64,000 nt of DNA from Aplysia californica (GCF_000002075.1 NW_004798309.1:69472-133471); one strand, 5' to 3'; counted from the stretch's first letter, positions 1 through 11,993 are shown. The notes: a model not told the origin generated them from the letters alone. Numbers and translations are program-made.

Positions 1-38
<38 letters not shown>
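1..38. repeat. (GA)n microsatellite at window edge
   Basis: Pure GA dinucleotide run that begins at base 1, so its true length is unknown. Confidence 0.95.
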
Positions 39-40
<2 letters not shown>

Positions 41-460
41 CATCATAAGATTACTACATGTATCACTTTCCAATCTGATGAATCATTTGCAGGCGTAAGG
101 CTGCAACGGAACAATTAGCCTATAATTGCTAGAAGTAGAAGAAGCGACAATCGAAAAGAGCTAAAACTGCTTGCTTCATCACTACAGAAAAAAACCTACA
201 AAACAACGAATTATATATATATATTTAAGGGAAAAAAATTGTTGATCAGTCGGGAGGAGGAGAAGAAGGGAGGGGGACCCCCCCAAAAAAATTTAAAAAT
301 TTGACAGATAATCGATCCCTCGCTCATTCACTCCGAACGCAGTCACGCTGGCCATTCAGCCACCAAAACTTCTACCTGTGGAAGATTAAGCTATTATATT
401 GACAATTGACAGCACTGTTTCAGAAGTTTCCGAACTGCTAAAACTGGAATCATGGGCCTA

Positions 461-660
461 ACACAATATTCACCACTAGCCTACCACAGCCAATCAGAGC
501 ACCACTAGCTTACCCACAGCCAATCAGCTTCTGGCTGACGGGCTGCAGCTAGCCGCAGGTTTCTAAACTCCTTGAGTACGAAACACAATATTCACCACTA
601 GCCTACCACAGCCAATCAGCGCCTGGCTGACGGGCTGTAGCTAGCCGCAAGTGTACGAAA
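461..660. repeat. Imperfect direct repeat carrying CCAATCAG motifs
   Basis: A segment starting ACACAATATTCACCACTAGC occurs at 461 and again at 583. Both copies continue into CCACAGCCAATCAG and then GGCTGACGGGCTG and AGCTAGCCGCA. The first copy holds an extra partial repeat, so CCAATCAG appears three times (about 491, 523 and 615). It could be a small tandem duplication or part of an unrecognised repeat. Bases 39-460 and 661-1160 show nothing recognisable. Confidence 0.7.
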
Positions 661-1164
661 CGGCCTCCAGCCAACTGCATTTGTTTTTATCCCATAATGC
701 ATAGATCTAGTTCATGGCGATGACAGAGCAGAGGATCTTGCACAGTTGGCCTCAATGATATTTTTCTTCTTTGTTGGCTATATTTGTGATGATTTGTGAA
801 GGTATTAATGAATGTACCCCCTAAACTTACAGTTACGTGCATCAACTCAACAGTGTATTCATGTCTGTATTAAGATTTGCATGTTGATCCCGAAAGGGGC
901 CCCTGACTCAACGAAACCGTCATGGGGGACGAGGCGGGAGAGAGTTTTCGTAGAAAATATTAGAAATCTAGTCTATGAGGGTTTGTATGGGATTTGGATA
1001 TTTCGCCTCTACTATTATTTTCAACTAAAATTGACAGCTGTGACTGGGAAATCTGCCCCAATTAGATCTTGGATCTCTATGACCTGTACTCCTGTACGGG
1101 GAAGGGGGGCTTACAAGTACAGGTTCGTTTTGTGGGGAAGTATTATAATGGAAAAAAAATGAAT

Positions 1165-1394
1165 AAATCTAGATCTAGATCTAGATCTAGATCTAGATTT
1201 ATCTAGATCTAGATCTAGATATCTAGATGTAAATAGAGGCTAATAATTCAGCTCTATGATGATAGATCTAGAAATCTAGACCTAGATCTAGATCTAGATA
1301 TCTAGATCTAGAATATAGATTCTAGCTCTAGATCTAGATATATATATCTAGATTCTAGATATCTAGATCTACACTACACTAGATCTAGATCTAT
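1165..1394. repeat. Degenerate AGATCT/CTAGAT hexamer satellite
   Basis: Nearly the whole stretch is built from overlapping TAGATC words with short AT interruptions. Shorter runs of the same word occur at about 11090-11115, 28396-28412, 31266-31283 and 37105-37120, so it is a favoured simple repeat of this genome. Confidence 0.9.
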
Positions 1395-1455
1395 ACTGCT
1401 AGCTTGCTAGTAGATTAGTAGAAAGGGGGTACTGGTAGCAGAGTATCATAAAGAA

Positions 1456-1691
1456 GGCCACCTCTATTCTCACCCCGGCAGACGATCAAATTAGCTTACT
1501 TTTGTGCTATAACGTAATTTTTTCTTGGCTTTTATTAATTTGATCATCCACACCGATAGACAGTATTCCAAAATGAGGAAAAACAGGTCTTGTTTCACAC
1601 CGGGTGAGAATAGCCTACGCTGGCAAGTCTCACCCAGGGTGAGAGGTAGATCGTATTTTTATTCTCACCCCGGGTGAGAATAGCCACTTCC
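1456..1691. mobile_element. Small non-autonomous DNA transposon, 9-bp target duplication
   Basis: The 236-bp element is flanked by CATAAAGAA at 1447-1455 and 1692-1700. Its ends are imperfect inverted repeats sharing CTATTCTCACC. It contains three near-palindromes of the type CTCACCCGGGTGAG. About 215 bp of it reappears in opposite orientation at 28703-28921, inside a Mutator-like element that also has a 9-bp target duplication. There is no coding capacity. A Mutator-type family is the best guess, from the 9-bp duplication alone. Confidence 0.7.
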
Positions 1692-1700
1692 CATAAAGAA

Positions 1701-2609
1701 TGACATAAAATAATGGAATATTTTTTATAATTTATTACGGAGACTGACCAGTGGAGTAGAAATAATTTTTTAAGGAAAATTAAGGTATTTTTTTACTTTC
1801 CCTCCCGTCTCACACTCAGCTACCAGTTGTCTCTTTTCTACTAAATATTGTTGTGCTGAACACGAATATCAACTTCATTTCCGTCGCAAATTAATAGTTT
1901 TTGAAATATTTGATTGTTTTTAACCGAGATAGACATGCTTTGGACCAATCGGGGGGTTCCAGGGGGGCCTGCCCCACTGGGGTAAAAGAAAATCTGGGGG
2001 GTTACAGGGGGGCATGCCCCCCTGTTTTTACACCCATAATTTGATATTTTACAGTTAGATTTGAAATTGTCTTGAAAATAATTGATTTGCGACAGTTTTA
2101 GTGGCTGTATGTGTGTGATCTGCAGCAAACAGTACAGCAGTTTGACCCTTGAAACAGTGCATCTGTGTGCGGGAGTGAAAGGAAAAATTTACCAAAATTA
2201 ATATTAGAAAGGGGTTGGCAGTGTAGTGGGGGAGGAGGGGGGTGAAAATAACCTTTGAAAGATGTGATCTCTATCACAGGAGTGTTGATGTTGACAACTT
2301 TTAGTGATTGTTTTTCTTTTTAAAAAAAAATTTTAAACAAAATTTGAAATCACAACCTATGACAGTATGACTATGAGTCAACTATGAGTCTATGAGTAGT
2401 AAGTGGGTTGAAGTGGCTGTCACATAGTGTAGGCTACACTGTAGCTGAAGTCTATAGTCACATAGTGTAGCGAGGCATTATTTCTTGGGAGCCTTGACCT
2501 TGAAGGAAAGTTTTTCTTTTTAAAGTTTGAATGCAGGAGAATCAGCTGTTGGCTTGAGTAGGATGGGTTTAAAAAAAAATTATATATGTAATAATTGATG
2601 GAGATGGTG
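1701..2609. other. No gene recognised; GC-rich inverted word
   Basis: No coding exon was seen. At about 1950-2030 two related G-run/C-run segments occur (CAGGGGGGCCTGCCCC and CAGGGGGGCATGCCCCCCTG), each a strong local palindrome. The rest is AT-rich. Confidence 0.5.
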
Positions 2610-2615
2610 ATCAAG

Positions 2616-3289
2616 GAATACCAGCCATTTCGTCACACGGTCATTTCGTCACACTGGTGCAGTCAAGACGTCACAGTCACAGTCATCTCGTCACATCCCA
2701 AACCCACAAGGTTGAATGGAGATGGTCCATACATAGCACACTTGCAAACATCAAACGGGCATTGTCATGGCGATCGCAAATCACGATTATTGGGGGAGGG
2801 TTGGGGCTGTGTGTGGAAGGATGGGGGGGGCTGTGCGAGTTGTCGTGCCAACTTGATCAGCTACACCGTTCAGAAAAAATAAATATGTATTGAAATATTG
2901 AAATCTATCGAGTCAGATCAACAAAAGTTTTTATTTTTAGGTGGTATTATTATTGATGAAGAAAGGTGTGATTGGCAAGAGATCATCTGTTAAAATGAAC
3001 TAATAGAAATGTACAGTACTGCAATTTTACTAATAGAAGATGGACCCTTACTTTCAAACAAAGCCCTTTATTAACTCCTTACCAGACATTGTTTTTGCCT
3101 TCAACTATGGAACAGCGTGGACGAAGATTTAATTTACATTAATAATTTATATAAAACTTTAAAAAAAGCTTTTCTCGGCTGATTCTCCAAAACTTTATTA
3201 GAACTAGCAATATAACAATTTCGGAGAGAGATATAGCGAAGTTATTTCGTCACACATAATTGGAGAGTGACGAAATGACCGGTTACCTT
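2616..3289. mobile_element. MITE-like inverted-repeat element (GTCATTTCGTCAC ends)
   Basis: GGTCATTTCGTCAC near the left end (about 2639) is mirrored by GTGACGAAATGACC at about 3267-3280. The word CATTTCGTCAC or ATTTCGTCACAC is iterated at both ends. ATCAAG at 2610-2615 and 3290-3295 would be a 6-bp target duplication. No transposase is seen, and the outermost bases match imperfectly, so the boundaries are tentative. Confidence 0.5.
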
Positions 3290-3295
3290 ATCAAG

Positions 3296-3944
3296 CCTCC
3301 CCCCACCTCCCACCACCCTCTCTTTTATTACACATGATGATAGAATATAAAATGGCCTATTTGCACATAGTACTAGTTCGTCTGACTGCAAACCCCATTC
3401 CATGCTATGATAACTGCGTTTCTACTTTCTTCTTTATATTATAAAATCTCCTCTCAACTTTCGCTCCAGAGTTTCTTTCTTTTATAATCCTCTCTTCTCT
3501 TATTGTTAAGAATTCTAGTCTTTGTAGGCCTATTTCTCTTCTCGCTTTTTTGCTTTTCTTTCTTTATTCATTCTTATAATTGTCCCTTCTCATCTTACTC
3601 TACTCAGCCACTCTTTCTATAAATGGGTGCCCATTGCGGATTAGGTCAGGTTAGATTGATTCATTGGCTTTAACTTTAAGTGTACACCACAAGCAACCCC
3701 TGTCTTGTATGTCAAATATTACATATATTTCTCAAGGCTCTCATTTGTGTAATTTCTCTACCCTTACTCTATAACATGTTTTCTCTGATCTCTCTCTAAA
3801 ACTTTCGAGTGGGTGATTGGAGGGGGCCACTGGTAAGTCATACATCTCTGTTCTTTCTCAGGTTAATTTTTTTGTCTGCAAACCATACTCTTCTTTTGCA
3901 TTATGACTTGTACTGCTTTGATATTCTTTTTAATATTCGACAAA
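3296..3944. other. No gene recognised
   Basis: AT- and CT-rich sequence. No coding exon, RNA gene or inverted-repeat element was seen. Confidence 0.5.
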
Positions 3945-4742
3945 CAAAACTAAACCTGAAATAACAGGGATGGTGGGAGTAGACAAAATGTCCTGTTATA
4001 CCCGATCCCTGTTAAATCAGAAATGCAAGGAAAGTAAGCATTTGTGGACTAATCCAGCTGTACTTATTCATGGGTAGTTTCCTTTGCCACAAGTAGTACC
4101 CACGAACAGGGGTTTTGGCACCAACTTTCTCCTTGCATCCTTAAAATCACACCAGAAGAGCTTGTTCCACAGCATCTGCATCGGTTGTGTCATCTTCTTT
4201 CGACCCAGAGTAAATTTTCCTTTGGGGGTATGCAGCCACTATCTTCTTTCTATCCTTGATAATGGTGAGAATCGACCTTTGTGGAATGTCGAATTGACGA
4301 CAAATCTCTGCCAGTGGAGCTTGCGTTTTGTCAACAGCCTGTATTATTTAGGTGTTTTTTTTGTCAATTGAAAGGCATTTTCTCTTGCGTTTGACATCGT
4401 TGGTGACAGTAGACACATTACGCGTGCGTGTTGCTAGGTTTCGGGCTAGATCGAGGTCTGCAGCACACCGCAGCCCTCTCTCACTTCACACGCTGCCTGT
4501 GCTTGCTCTACTTGCAGTGGCATGGCTTGCGTGGGCTTGCTCCATCTCTGCGTTACTCTCTCTCTCTCTCTCTCTTTTACTTTTTACACATTGTTAATGA
4601 GCCTTTGTCCCTGCTATAACCGGTTGGGCTCCGATGGGGCCCTGTTATTGCCGATAAATTTTAATAGAGACAAAGAGTAGGAAAATTCGGGGATTTAAAA
4701 TATCCCTGTTATTACCGGGCCTGTTATATATGGTTTCCACTG
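3945..4742 (-). mobile_element. pogo/Tigger-like DNA transposon relic
   Basis: Read on the minus strand, the element starts at 4742 with CAGTGGAAACCATATATAAC, followed outside by TA. At about 4400-4150 a decayed frame resembles the N-terminal helix-turn-helix of Tigger/CENP-B-type transposases: KCLSID, then IIQAVD, AEICRQFDIPQRSILTIIKD, and DADAVEQALLV just before a stop in place of the usual WF. At least two in-frame stops break it. The catalytic domain is missing, so this is an internally deleted copy. The word TAACAGGGAT is iterated near both ends. The left boundary is approximate because no matching CAGTGG end was found. Confidence 0.7.
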
Positions 4743-4748
4743 TATATA

Positions 4749-4814
<66 letters not shown>
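4743..4814. repeat. (TA)n microsatellite
   Basis: AT alternation that abuts the pogo-like end exactly. Such elements insert at TA, so the run may be their target. Confidence 0.9.
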
Positions 4815-4816
<2 letters not shown>

Positions 4817-7489
4817 GGAATTCTCCTGAAAACTTGAACTTGCGCATACCCCTTACTGCAAACACCATAAATATCTTTCTTTATTTCAAATTATTGTTAA
4901 GATGAGCTAAGCCGGTGGGGGAAAGGTTGCCGAACCTGGACGAGGCAGAAAATATGAAATGATATGCTGAAAAAGTGTGGGTTTTTGTTGTTGAAAAATC
5001 AGCATTCTTTTAGGTATGAAAACGTAACATTCACCAGAGACAGTTTTCATCCAAAGATTTCTCTAAGAAGTGCCTGCTTATCATTTTCGTAATTATGTGT
5101 AAATACTGATCTTAGAACTTTCAGGGTAACGGACAAATATATGCTTAAAAATACGGCTCATTTGTTCTCACAAAAGACATAAAATTAGGTCTTAAACGCT
5201 ACTCGTCTCTTCTGAAAAATGATAAAAAATATAACCCTATCTTCAGTTCAATCGATCGTTTAAAAAGTGTAATTGTTTATTGTAGAACTAGAAATGCGAT
5301 CACTTTAGTCATTTCATCAACCAAGAACAAAATTACTACACCGATTACGAAATTTTGGCGGTAACTAGTAGCGTCTTTGAATTTTTGTCACGTTTTAACG
5401 ATTAAGATCTGCATGTTTACTTCTGCCGGAAGTAGCTCGAAATTTTAGTGCGGTGTTTTTATGTCAAGTGCACTGGTTTCCAATCAACTAGGCTTTCATT
5501 TATTCCCCGGCGCAAGACAACGGTGTCTATAGAAAGTGAATATGAATGACTTCGTCACGCAATTTCTAGCGGTTTAACGATTAAGATGTAAGTAATTATG
5601 AAGACTTGAATTGCTTTAAAATTTGCTTTCTTTTTTATACGATTGCAAAATGTGTAATTCATTGATGAAATTTTTAAGTCCCTCAAGGAAATGGATGAGT
5701 TTGGATCCTGCCAAAACAAGGATTGTTGGTTTTCATAGTGTTTGTTGTATCGAAATGGAAATTGGACAAAGAGCTTGATTTCTTCATTTTAACGATTTAG
5801 CCTTGGTCTTTGTGTTATAATCTTTGTAATTGAGTAACTTCTTTAAGAATTTCATTTCAAGGATTTCATGCGTTGATGCCACATATTTCTAGCTTTGGGG
5901 ATGGCAGTTGGGGCAATTAAAGGTGACAACTTGTTATCGTTGTCTGAAACATTGCAAATACAAGGATAAGGCTGCTTGGCTTGGTGTTTCAAATATTTAA
6001 CATCGAGCATCAGTAATTTAACTTTGTTGACAGACTCCGTCAATGGAATGCAAAGTATATTGATATGTCCTATTCTGGGTAATGTCACACTGTAGGCTTG
6101 GTGGTGACGAGGCGTAAACACAGGGAACAAGGCGAAGAGGGAGACGCAAGTGATGTAACGTTGTATGAGATTTTCCATGTCAATCTTAGTTTCTGTTGAA
6201 AATGAACTGAAAAATATTGGCGCCGTTTCTCCTGATCGACGTGGTAACTCTAAAGAGAAAAGAAAGAAATAAGTAGGGGAAGCCGATTACTTAAATGCGT
6301 CATAAATTTTGGTGAATTTCATATCTTGAAGAGAAATTTACCAGACGACCAAAAGAAGATGTGCAGATTCAGTTTGAATGAGTCGTGATTCCTTTTTCTA
6401 TCTGCATGAAATGTTAATGGTTAAACTCACCTAACAGACTACTAACTTAAGACACATCTCAACGATTGAGAAAGAAAGAATGAGAGACAGATGGAAAGAG
6501 TGTTAAGAAGGGAATGTTATGGAGAACTGATGGATAGGTAGATCTTGGTCTACAAATTAATTGAAAAGAGGTCAATTCTATAATGTCTTGCTTTGAATAA
6601 AAGTAAATGCATTGTGTGCTTTGCTTTTATTTTTCATATATTTGTTTTTACAAACAGTTTTCTCTAGCTCTCCTCGTTTTTCTTCTTGTTATAATCACTG
6701 AAATTTTGTAGATCTACTAATGTCAAGCAAGCTGTAAATAATATGCTCATGTGCACACATGTAGCCTACATTTCAAGCAATAAAAGCGAGTGTACATTGG
6801 CCGGAATTTCTCCTGGCATCTCCTCGCTTCGGGCTGTTCTTGGTACGGCTGGTATGGTAACGTCCGTCTTTCCCTTTGGTTTTATTTTGATTGTCCCGAC
6901 CGTGCTGCTTCGCTTTGTCCACGGTGTAGCTTTACCCTTAGTTTTCACCAGAAATTAATATTGGCTTTAACAAGAGGAAAATAAGTTTTTACATTGGTCT
7001 TAATGGTTACACAGGACTAAATCATTTTGACGAAATTCTTGGTAATAAGGGTTGCCCCAATAATATTTAGGGCATAGTAGCTGATTTTATCGTCTTGGAC
7101 TATGATAAGACTAGCAAAACCACATAAGTAACGAATAACATCGGTTTATATTCATTTTATTCTTATACATTCTAAAACAGAGTTTGTGACTACTTTTTCT
7201 GTTGCGAATTATTTTGATAAAATAATACAAAAAGTAATGCAGCATAATCTTATTTTCGACCAAGTATAGCACATTAATCTCTTTATATTCAGTTACAAAA
7301 CTGATTGGTACCACTTTTCATTCACCCCTCCCGCTCCCACATTCTCTTTCTAACTTTACAGTACAATAGGTGCGTGCTCTGCGCTAGAGACCTCTGAATG
7401 CGTTGCTTTCAAGTACCGAAATTCCAAAAAAGAAAAACACAAAGTTTATTACAATAAAGTTTAAGACTGAGCCAACTAAGGAATCCCGG
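4815..7489. other. No gene recognised
   Basis: AT-rich sequence without a convincing exon. The word TTTTAACGATT or a close variant recurs at about 5394, 5573 and 5787, hinting at decayed repeats. No longer tandem structure is visible. Confidence 0.4.
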
Positions 7490-8010
7490 GACCGATTAAA
7501 GAAAACAAAGGGTGACATCGATGTGCAATCGTAAAGAGCTGAAGACGTTCGTCTCTATGGAAAGAAGGTTGCAAATCACAAGGCAAAGACCGACGAACAA
7601 GTCAAGAAATGTAGGAAAAACAAGAAAGAAAACCTCAAATTGCCTACCACTACCACTAGCAAAGTAAGTTTGTTTGGCTAGTGATACTAAAGAAAGAAAT
7701 AGAAAAGCTACGCAAGAGAGGTAACAACATCCTGGTCAGGGCAGAAGGAAAGGGCGGACAATGCTTAGGCTAGAGAAAGGTTCCATTCACAAAAAAAGGA
7801 AAAAGGTGAAGACACAGAGAAAAAAAAAGAGGTTCAATATATTCGAGGAAGTATCATACAGACACCCTCGTCATGCAAACAAGCTGTCCACAGAGTTATG
7901 AAAGTCTTTCCAAAAGTCAAAGCAGCTCGAAAGCAAACGTTGGAAGATGTACGTCAGAAAACTTTTTTTTATCAAAACAGCGGCAAAAAGACATATTATA
8001 TTGGAATTCC
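7490..8010 (+). pseudogene. Lysine/arginine-rich coding-like remnant, family unknown
   Basis: Several short stretches look like decayed protein-coding DNA: SRDRLKKTKGDID near 7490-7530, KKVANHKAKTDEQVKKCRKN near 7560-7625, and KQAVHRVMKVFPKVKAARKQ near 7875-7940. The last resembles a basic segment I associate with transposon-encoded proteins of invertebrates, but I cannot name the family. Stops and frame changes separate the pieces. It could also be chance lysine-rich translation of AAG-rich DNA. Confidence 0.3.
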
Positions 8011-8430
8011 TCATCCTTGCTGAGTGAAGTTGGACTTTGAAAAGAAGCTAGTAAACATTCCATACACTTGTTTCATGCTCAATGCCAATGTTACGTGTTT
8101 TTGAAATCATAAAGAGCTGTTAGGGAAGTAGAGGTCCATATTGTGATGAATTTGCTTCAATCTTCCTGTTCGAGCTACAGACAAGGAACTATTCATCAAC
8201 AATGTGCCAAATGGGATACTACATAACTCACTAAAAATCGTTGCGGTCCCAAATAATCTTCAACATGATCACCATGCCATGGAAACATTTGTGGGAAGTA
8301 AACATCATCATAATAATGTCACAAGAAATCACAGAAAGATAAAACACTGTTTGCTGCCACGATTAACGATGTATTTTGACAATGTTAGTAGCGTTAATGA
8401 AGGAGATGTGAATACCTTTTTTTAATACTC

Positions 8431-8612
<182 letters not shown>

Positions 8613-9137
8613 TTCACTATTGGGAAACTTTGTAACTCCACACGATTTTTGTCCCGAAAATGCGAAGTCTCAATATTATGCTCAATGAGTCAATAAGTTG
8701 ATGTCTTTTTCTTCTAAAAACATGACAGATAACATCAAAGAAGTATTATAATTCTCAGTAGGTGTGCATGTTATTTTTAAGAAACAAATCGTCCTTTTTC
8801 TGCACACTCCTTTTTTATGCTTTGTCCTGTAACGTTTAAGACTACTATATTTAGCTAATGTTGCTTCCGATAATACGTATAGATTTTGTTCATATTTGCT
8901 GAAACTACAGCATTGAATTACCCGTTTTATAGCAATACTCTTTTAAAGTTCTACTTGAATTAGTACTTTTGTAAATAAAAGTCTAGTTTTCTATTTTTGA
9001 AAAATGATTTTTGCAAGGTAACGTTAAAGACATTATGATTGTTTGATAAGTATTTTCTTCTTTAAGAAATTTTTTAAATTTGTGTGAACAAACAATGAAT
9101 TTAAACGACATAATGCTACCCCAATTAATTTTGGGTG
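8613..9137. other. No gene recognised
   Basis: AT-rich sequence with no recognised gene or repeat. Confidence 0.4.
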
Positions 9138-9297
9138 ACCTTATTTAGGCCACATATGGCCTAAATAAGCTAAACCCCCCTCCCTTACCTTATTTGGGCC
9201 ACAGGTGGCCTAAATAAGCTAAACCCCCCTCCTTTACCTTATTTAGGCCACACCTGTGGCCTAAATAAGCTAAACCCCCCTCCATTACCTTATGTAG
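9138..9297. repeat. Three tandem palindrome units (CTTATTTAGGCCACA...)
   Basis: Units of about 50 bp. Each has a palindrome, CTTATTTAGGCCACA followed by its complement TGTGGCCTAAATAAG, and then the spacer CTAAACCCCCCTCC. The palindrome centres vary (TATG, GGTG, CCTG), so the arms are conserved more than the tips. A fourth and fifth partial unit lie at 11664-11729. Confidence 0.9.
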
Positions 9298-9594
9298 TCA
9301 AAATAACCAAACCAATGTAAAGCATTGTTTTCTTTACAAGTTACGTTATTATCTCTTTAAAACTCTTCACATCCATTTTCCTTCACAGCCGTATCGTACA
9401 TGACATGTGATGTAGAATCAATTTAAGGTCCTTGGAAAGGTGACCAGAAAATAACAAAAATATTTTATGATCTTCACTTGCACTTGCAATTTTTTGGACA
9501 AATTAAAGTCTACCTAATTATATTTTTTCCCCTCATTTTTCTTCACTATAAATGACAACTGGCATGTATTGTTTTCAGTTATTATCAAGAAAGT

Positions 9595-10375
9595 GGATAG
9601 GCGGACTACGGGGTCTATCTAGCCAAAAGGATAGGTGGACCCCGGGGTCTACCTAACAAAATGTTAGGTTTTAGGATGTGAACCCCGGAGTCAGCGAGTC
9701 AGCGTAGTGAAATAAGTAGATCTAGGTTTAACTAAGGATCGGTGGACCCCGGGGTCAACATAATGAAATAAGTAGATCTAAGTTTATTTTATAATAGGAC
9801 TGGCGGAGCCCATGGTCAAAGTAGTGAAATTATAAGTAGATATAGGTTTAATTAAGGATTGGAGGACCACGGGGTCAATGTAGTGAAATCAGTAGATCTA
9901 GGTTTAATTGGATTGGTGGACCCTGGGGTCAATGTAGTGAAATAAGTACATGTAGATAGATCTAGGTTTAATTTTAAGGATTGGTGGACCCTGGAGTCAA
10001 CGTAGTGAAATAGGTAGGTTTAAGGTGAACCCCAGGGTCTACCTAACGAAACACTAGTTAGGTTTTAGAATAGGTGGATCCTGCGGTCACCGTAGTAAAA
10101 TAAGTAGGTTTAATCAAGGTGTCCCGGGGGTCCACCAATCCTTAATTAAACCTTCTTAATCCTCTATGGCCTTGGTGACTCCGGGTTCCACCAATCTTTA
10201 AAGAAACCTACTTATTTCACTGCGGTGACCCCAGGGTCCACCTGTCCTAAAACCTAGTACCAATCCTTACTTAAACCAAACCTTATTTCACTACGGTGAC
10301 TCCGGGGTCCACATCCTAAAACCTAGTATTTCGCTATGCAGACCCCGGAGTCCACCTATCCTCTACAGGACTATA
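9595..10375. repeat. Minisatellite array that reverses orientation
   Basis: Degenerate units of about 50-65 bp carry GGTGGACCCCGGGGTC, TAGTGAAATAAGTAG and AGGTTTAATTAAGGATTGG. From 9595 to about 10120 they run in one direction. From about 10125 to 10375 the same words appear as reverse complements (CCTTAATTAAACC, CTACTTATTTCACT, GGGTCCACC). The whole is a large imperfect inverted repeat. Flanks 9298-9594 and 10376-10751 hold nothing recognised. Confidence 0.85.
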
Positions 10376-10765
10376 CTATTATTATATCAATTTGCAATTT
10401 TCATTGATTAGCATTTTTGTTTAAATATAATATTGAATCAGAGTGCAGGGGAGACCGAGGCGCCCGGTCGATTCGGTGGTCGGCTTTTGTAGATCTATGC
10501 ATTTTTTACGGAAAGCCGTATTACCTAACCCTATTACTAGATCTATTAGTGTTGTGAAAACTTCAACCTCTACAGCTCAGGCGTCAAAAGATGCTGGTAA
10601 ATAATAATAGATCTACGTCCTGAAGTTTCATAATTTATTTTTATACAGAATAACACAGTACACAGTCAGTAGTTTTTATTTCATCGAGTTATAAAAATGG
10701 CCTTCGTATAAAAATTGCCTTGTTTTCAGAAGCAAGTTTTAATAGTTCTAGTTCTACCTGATCGA

Positions 10766-10977
10766 GTGGCGTCGGTAGCCTAGTGGTTAGGCTACCGGAC
10801 TCGCGAGTTCGGGGGTTCGAGCCTCAGCTCGGTCCGACTTTGTGTCCTTGGGAAAGGCACTTTACACAAACTTCCCACTTGGCTCGGTCCTATCGGAGAC
10901 GGACGTTAAATTAGGAGGTCCCGCCCCTTAAATAACCTAATAGTGTTGATAGGGGCGTTAAACCTATACCATTTCAT
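10766..10977 (+). mobile_element. tRNA-derived SINE
   Basis: A 212-bp element has a tRNA-like head with an A-box (TAGCCTAGTGGTTAGGC) and a B-box (GGGTTCGAGCC). A body with TCCTTGGGAAAGGCACTTTA follows, a word common in animal SINE bodies. TTCTACCTGATCGA at 10752-10765 and TTCTACCTAATCGA at 10978-10991 form a 14-bp target duplication with one mismatch, which fixes both ends. It could be transcribed by RNA polymerase III. Confidence 0.85.
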
Positions 10978-10991
10978 TTCTACCTAATCGA

Positions 10992-11654
10992 TTTTCATGC
11001 GAATTCAACCATTTTGATGATCTTTCTTTTCCTTTTAAAAAGATGTAGATCTAGGCCTGTCGGATGTGGCAGTGCGAATAGCACTGAGTTGTTTAGATCT
11101 AGATCTAGATCTAGACCCATCAAAACACGAGGCTTCGTGGCCGATCACAAAAGTCTATGGGGCTTATCGAGGCCGATTCGCCCTACCGCGAGCACGTTCA
11201 CTAAACTGCCTACTAGATAGAATCTACTACCAAATATTCTCTACACGATCTTTGCTACTACTACTACTAGGCCTACTAGCCTACATGTACTACTACGAGA
11301 CAGTACGAGAGAGTGTCACTCAGGCAAAGATAGTGTAACTTTGACTCAGCCACGTAGTTTACACACTTTTTATACCCCAAATTTAACCCGAAAGTCCATT
11401 CGGAGGATTTGACCTTTTCACTTGACCAAAGTGTGCCAAAATGGTAGCCTAGCTTTTGCCCCTCCATGAAGGAAAAATCCGGCCCTCATTCAAACCATTG
11501 GAATTGAGCAAAATTTTGCGTTTTGTGCTTTGTTCTTTACAATATTCATTATGGTTATGATTTATAAGTTGTACACTGAGGCAAAACCATACTAAATGAG
11601 AAAGGGGCACCATTATGAAAGTGGAATGAACTCAGTTGCCTGAAAAGGGTAGTT
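10992..11654. other. No gene recognised
   Basis: Contains a short AGATCT run at about 11090-11115. Overlapping short frames on both strands have no recognisable domain or splice context. Confidence 0.4.
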
Positions 11655-11663
11655 TGAACATGT

Positions 11664-11729
11664 GTGGCCTAAATAAGCTAAACCCCCCTCCCTTACCTTA
11701 TTTAGGCCATATGTGGCCTAAATAAGCAC
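11664..11729. repeat. Dispersed copy of the CTTATTTAGGCC palindrome repeat
   Basis: TGTGGCCTAAATAAGC, the CTAAACCCCCCTCCC spacer, and then a complete palindrome CTTATTTAGGCCATATGTGG with its right arm. It is the same unit as at 9138-9297, 2.4 kb away. Confidence 0.85.
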
Positions 11730-11993
11730 TCCCATTAATTTTTCTTTCCCTCTGTTACACGTCATGTTTTGACCCGTATTGTTGTGTCCTGTAACGTTTA
11801 AGACCATAGCGCACTAGTCTAAACTTCACTTCCGTTTCCAGAGAAACCAAGCAAGCTTTAGCTTCAGCCGTGTAGGGATCAAAACTAGACATGTCAAAGA
11901 TGTACTGAGTAAATTTTTAAGTTATTTGGTTGAATTCTAAAATTTGATACCCGTGTTACGGAAAGTTCAAACTTTCAGGAGAATTGCCCATAC

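Noticed and set aside
9138-9297. CRISPR-like array
   Set aside because: The units are palindromic repeats with a constant spacer in a eukaryotic setting, so there are no variable spacers.
10766-10840. A true tRNA gene
   Set aside because: A- and B-boxes are present, but the body, length and target duplication show a SINE.
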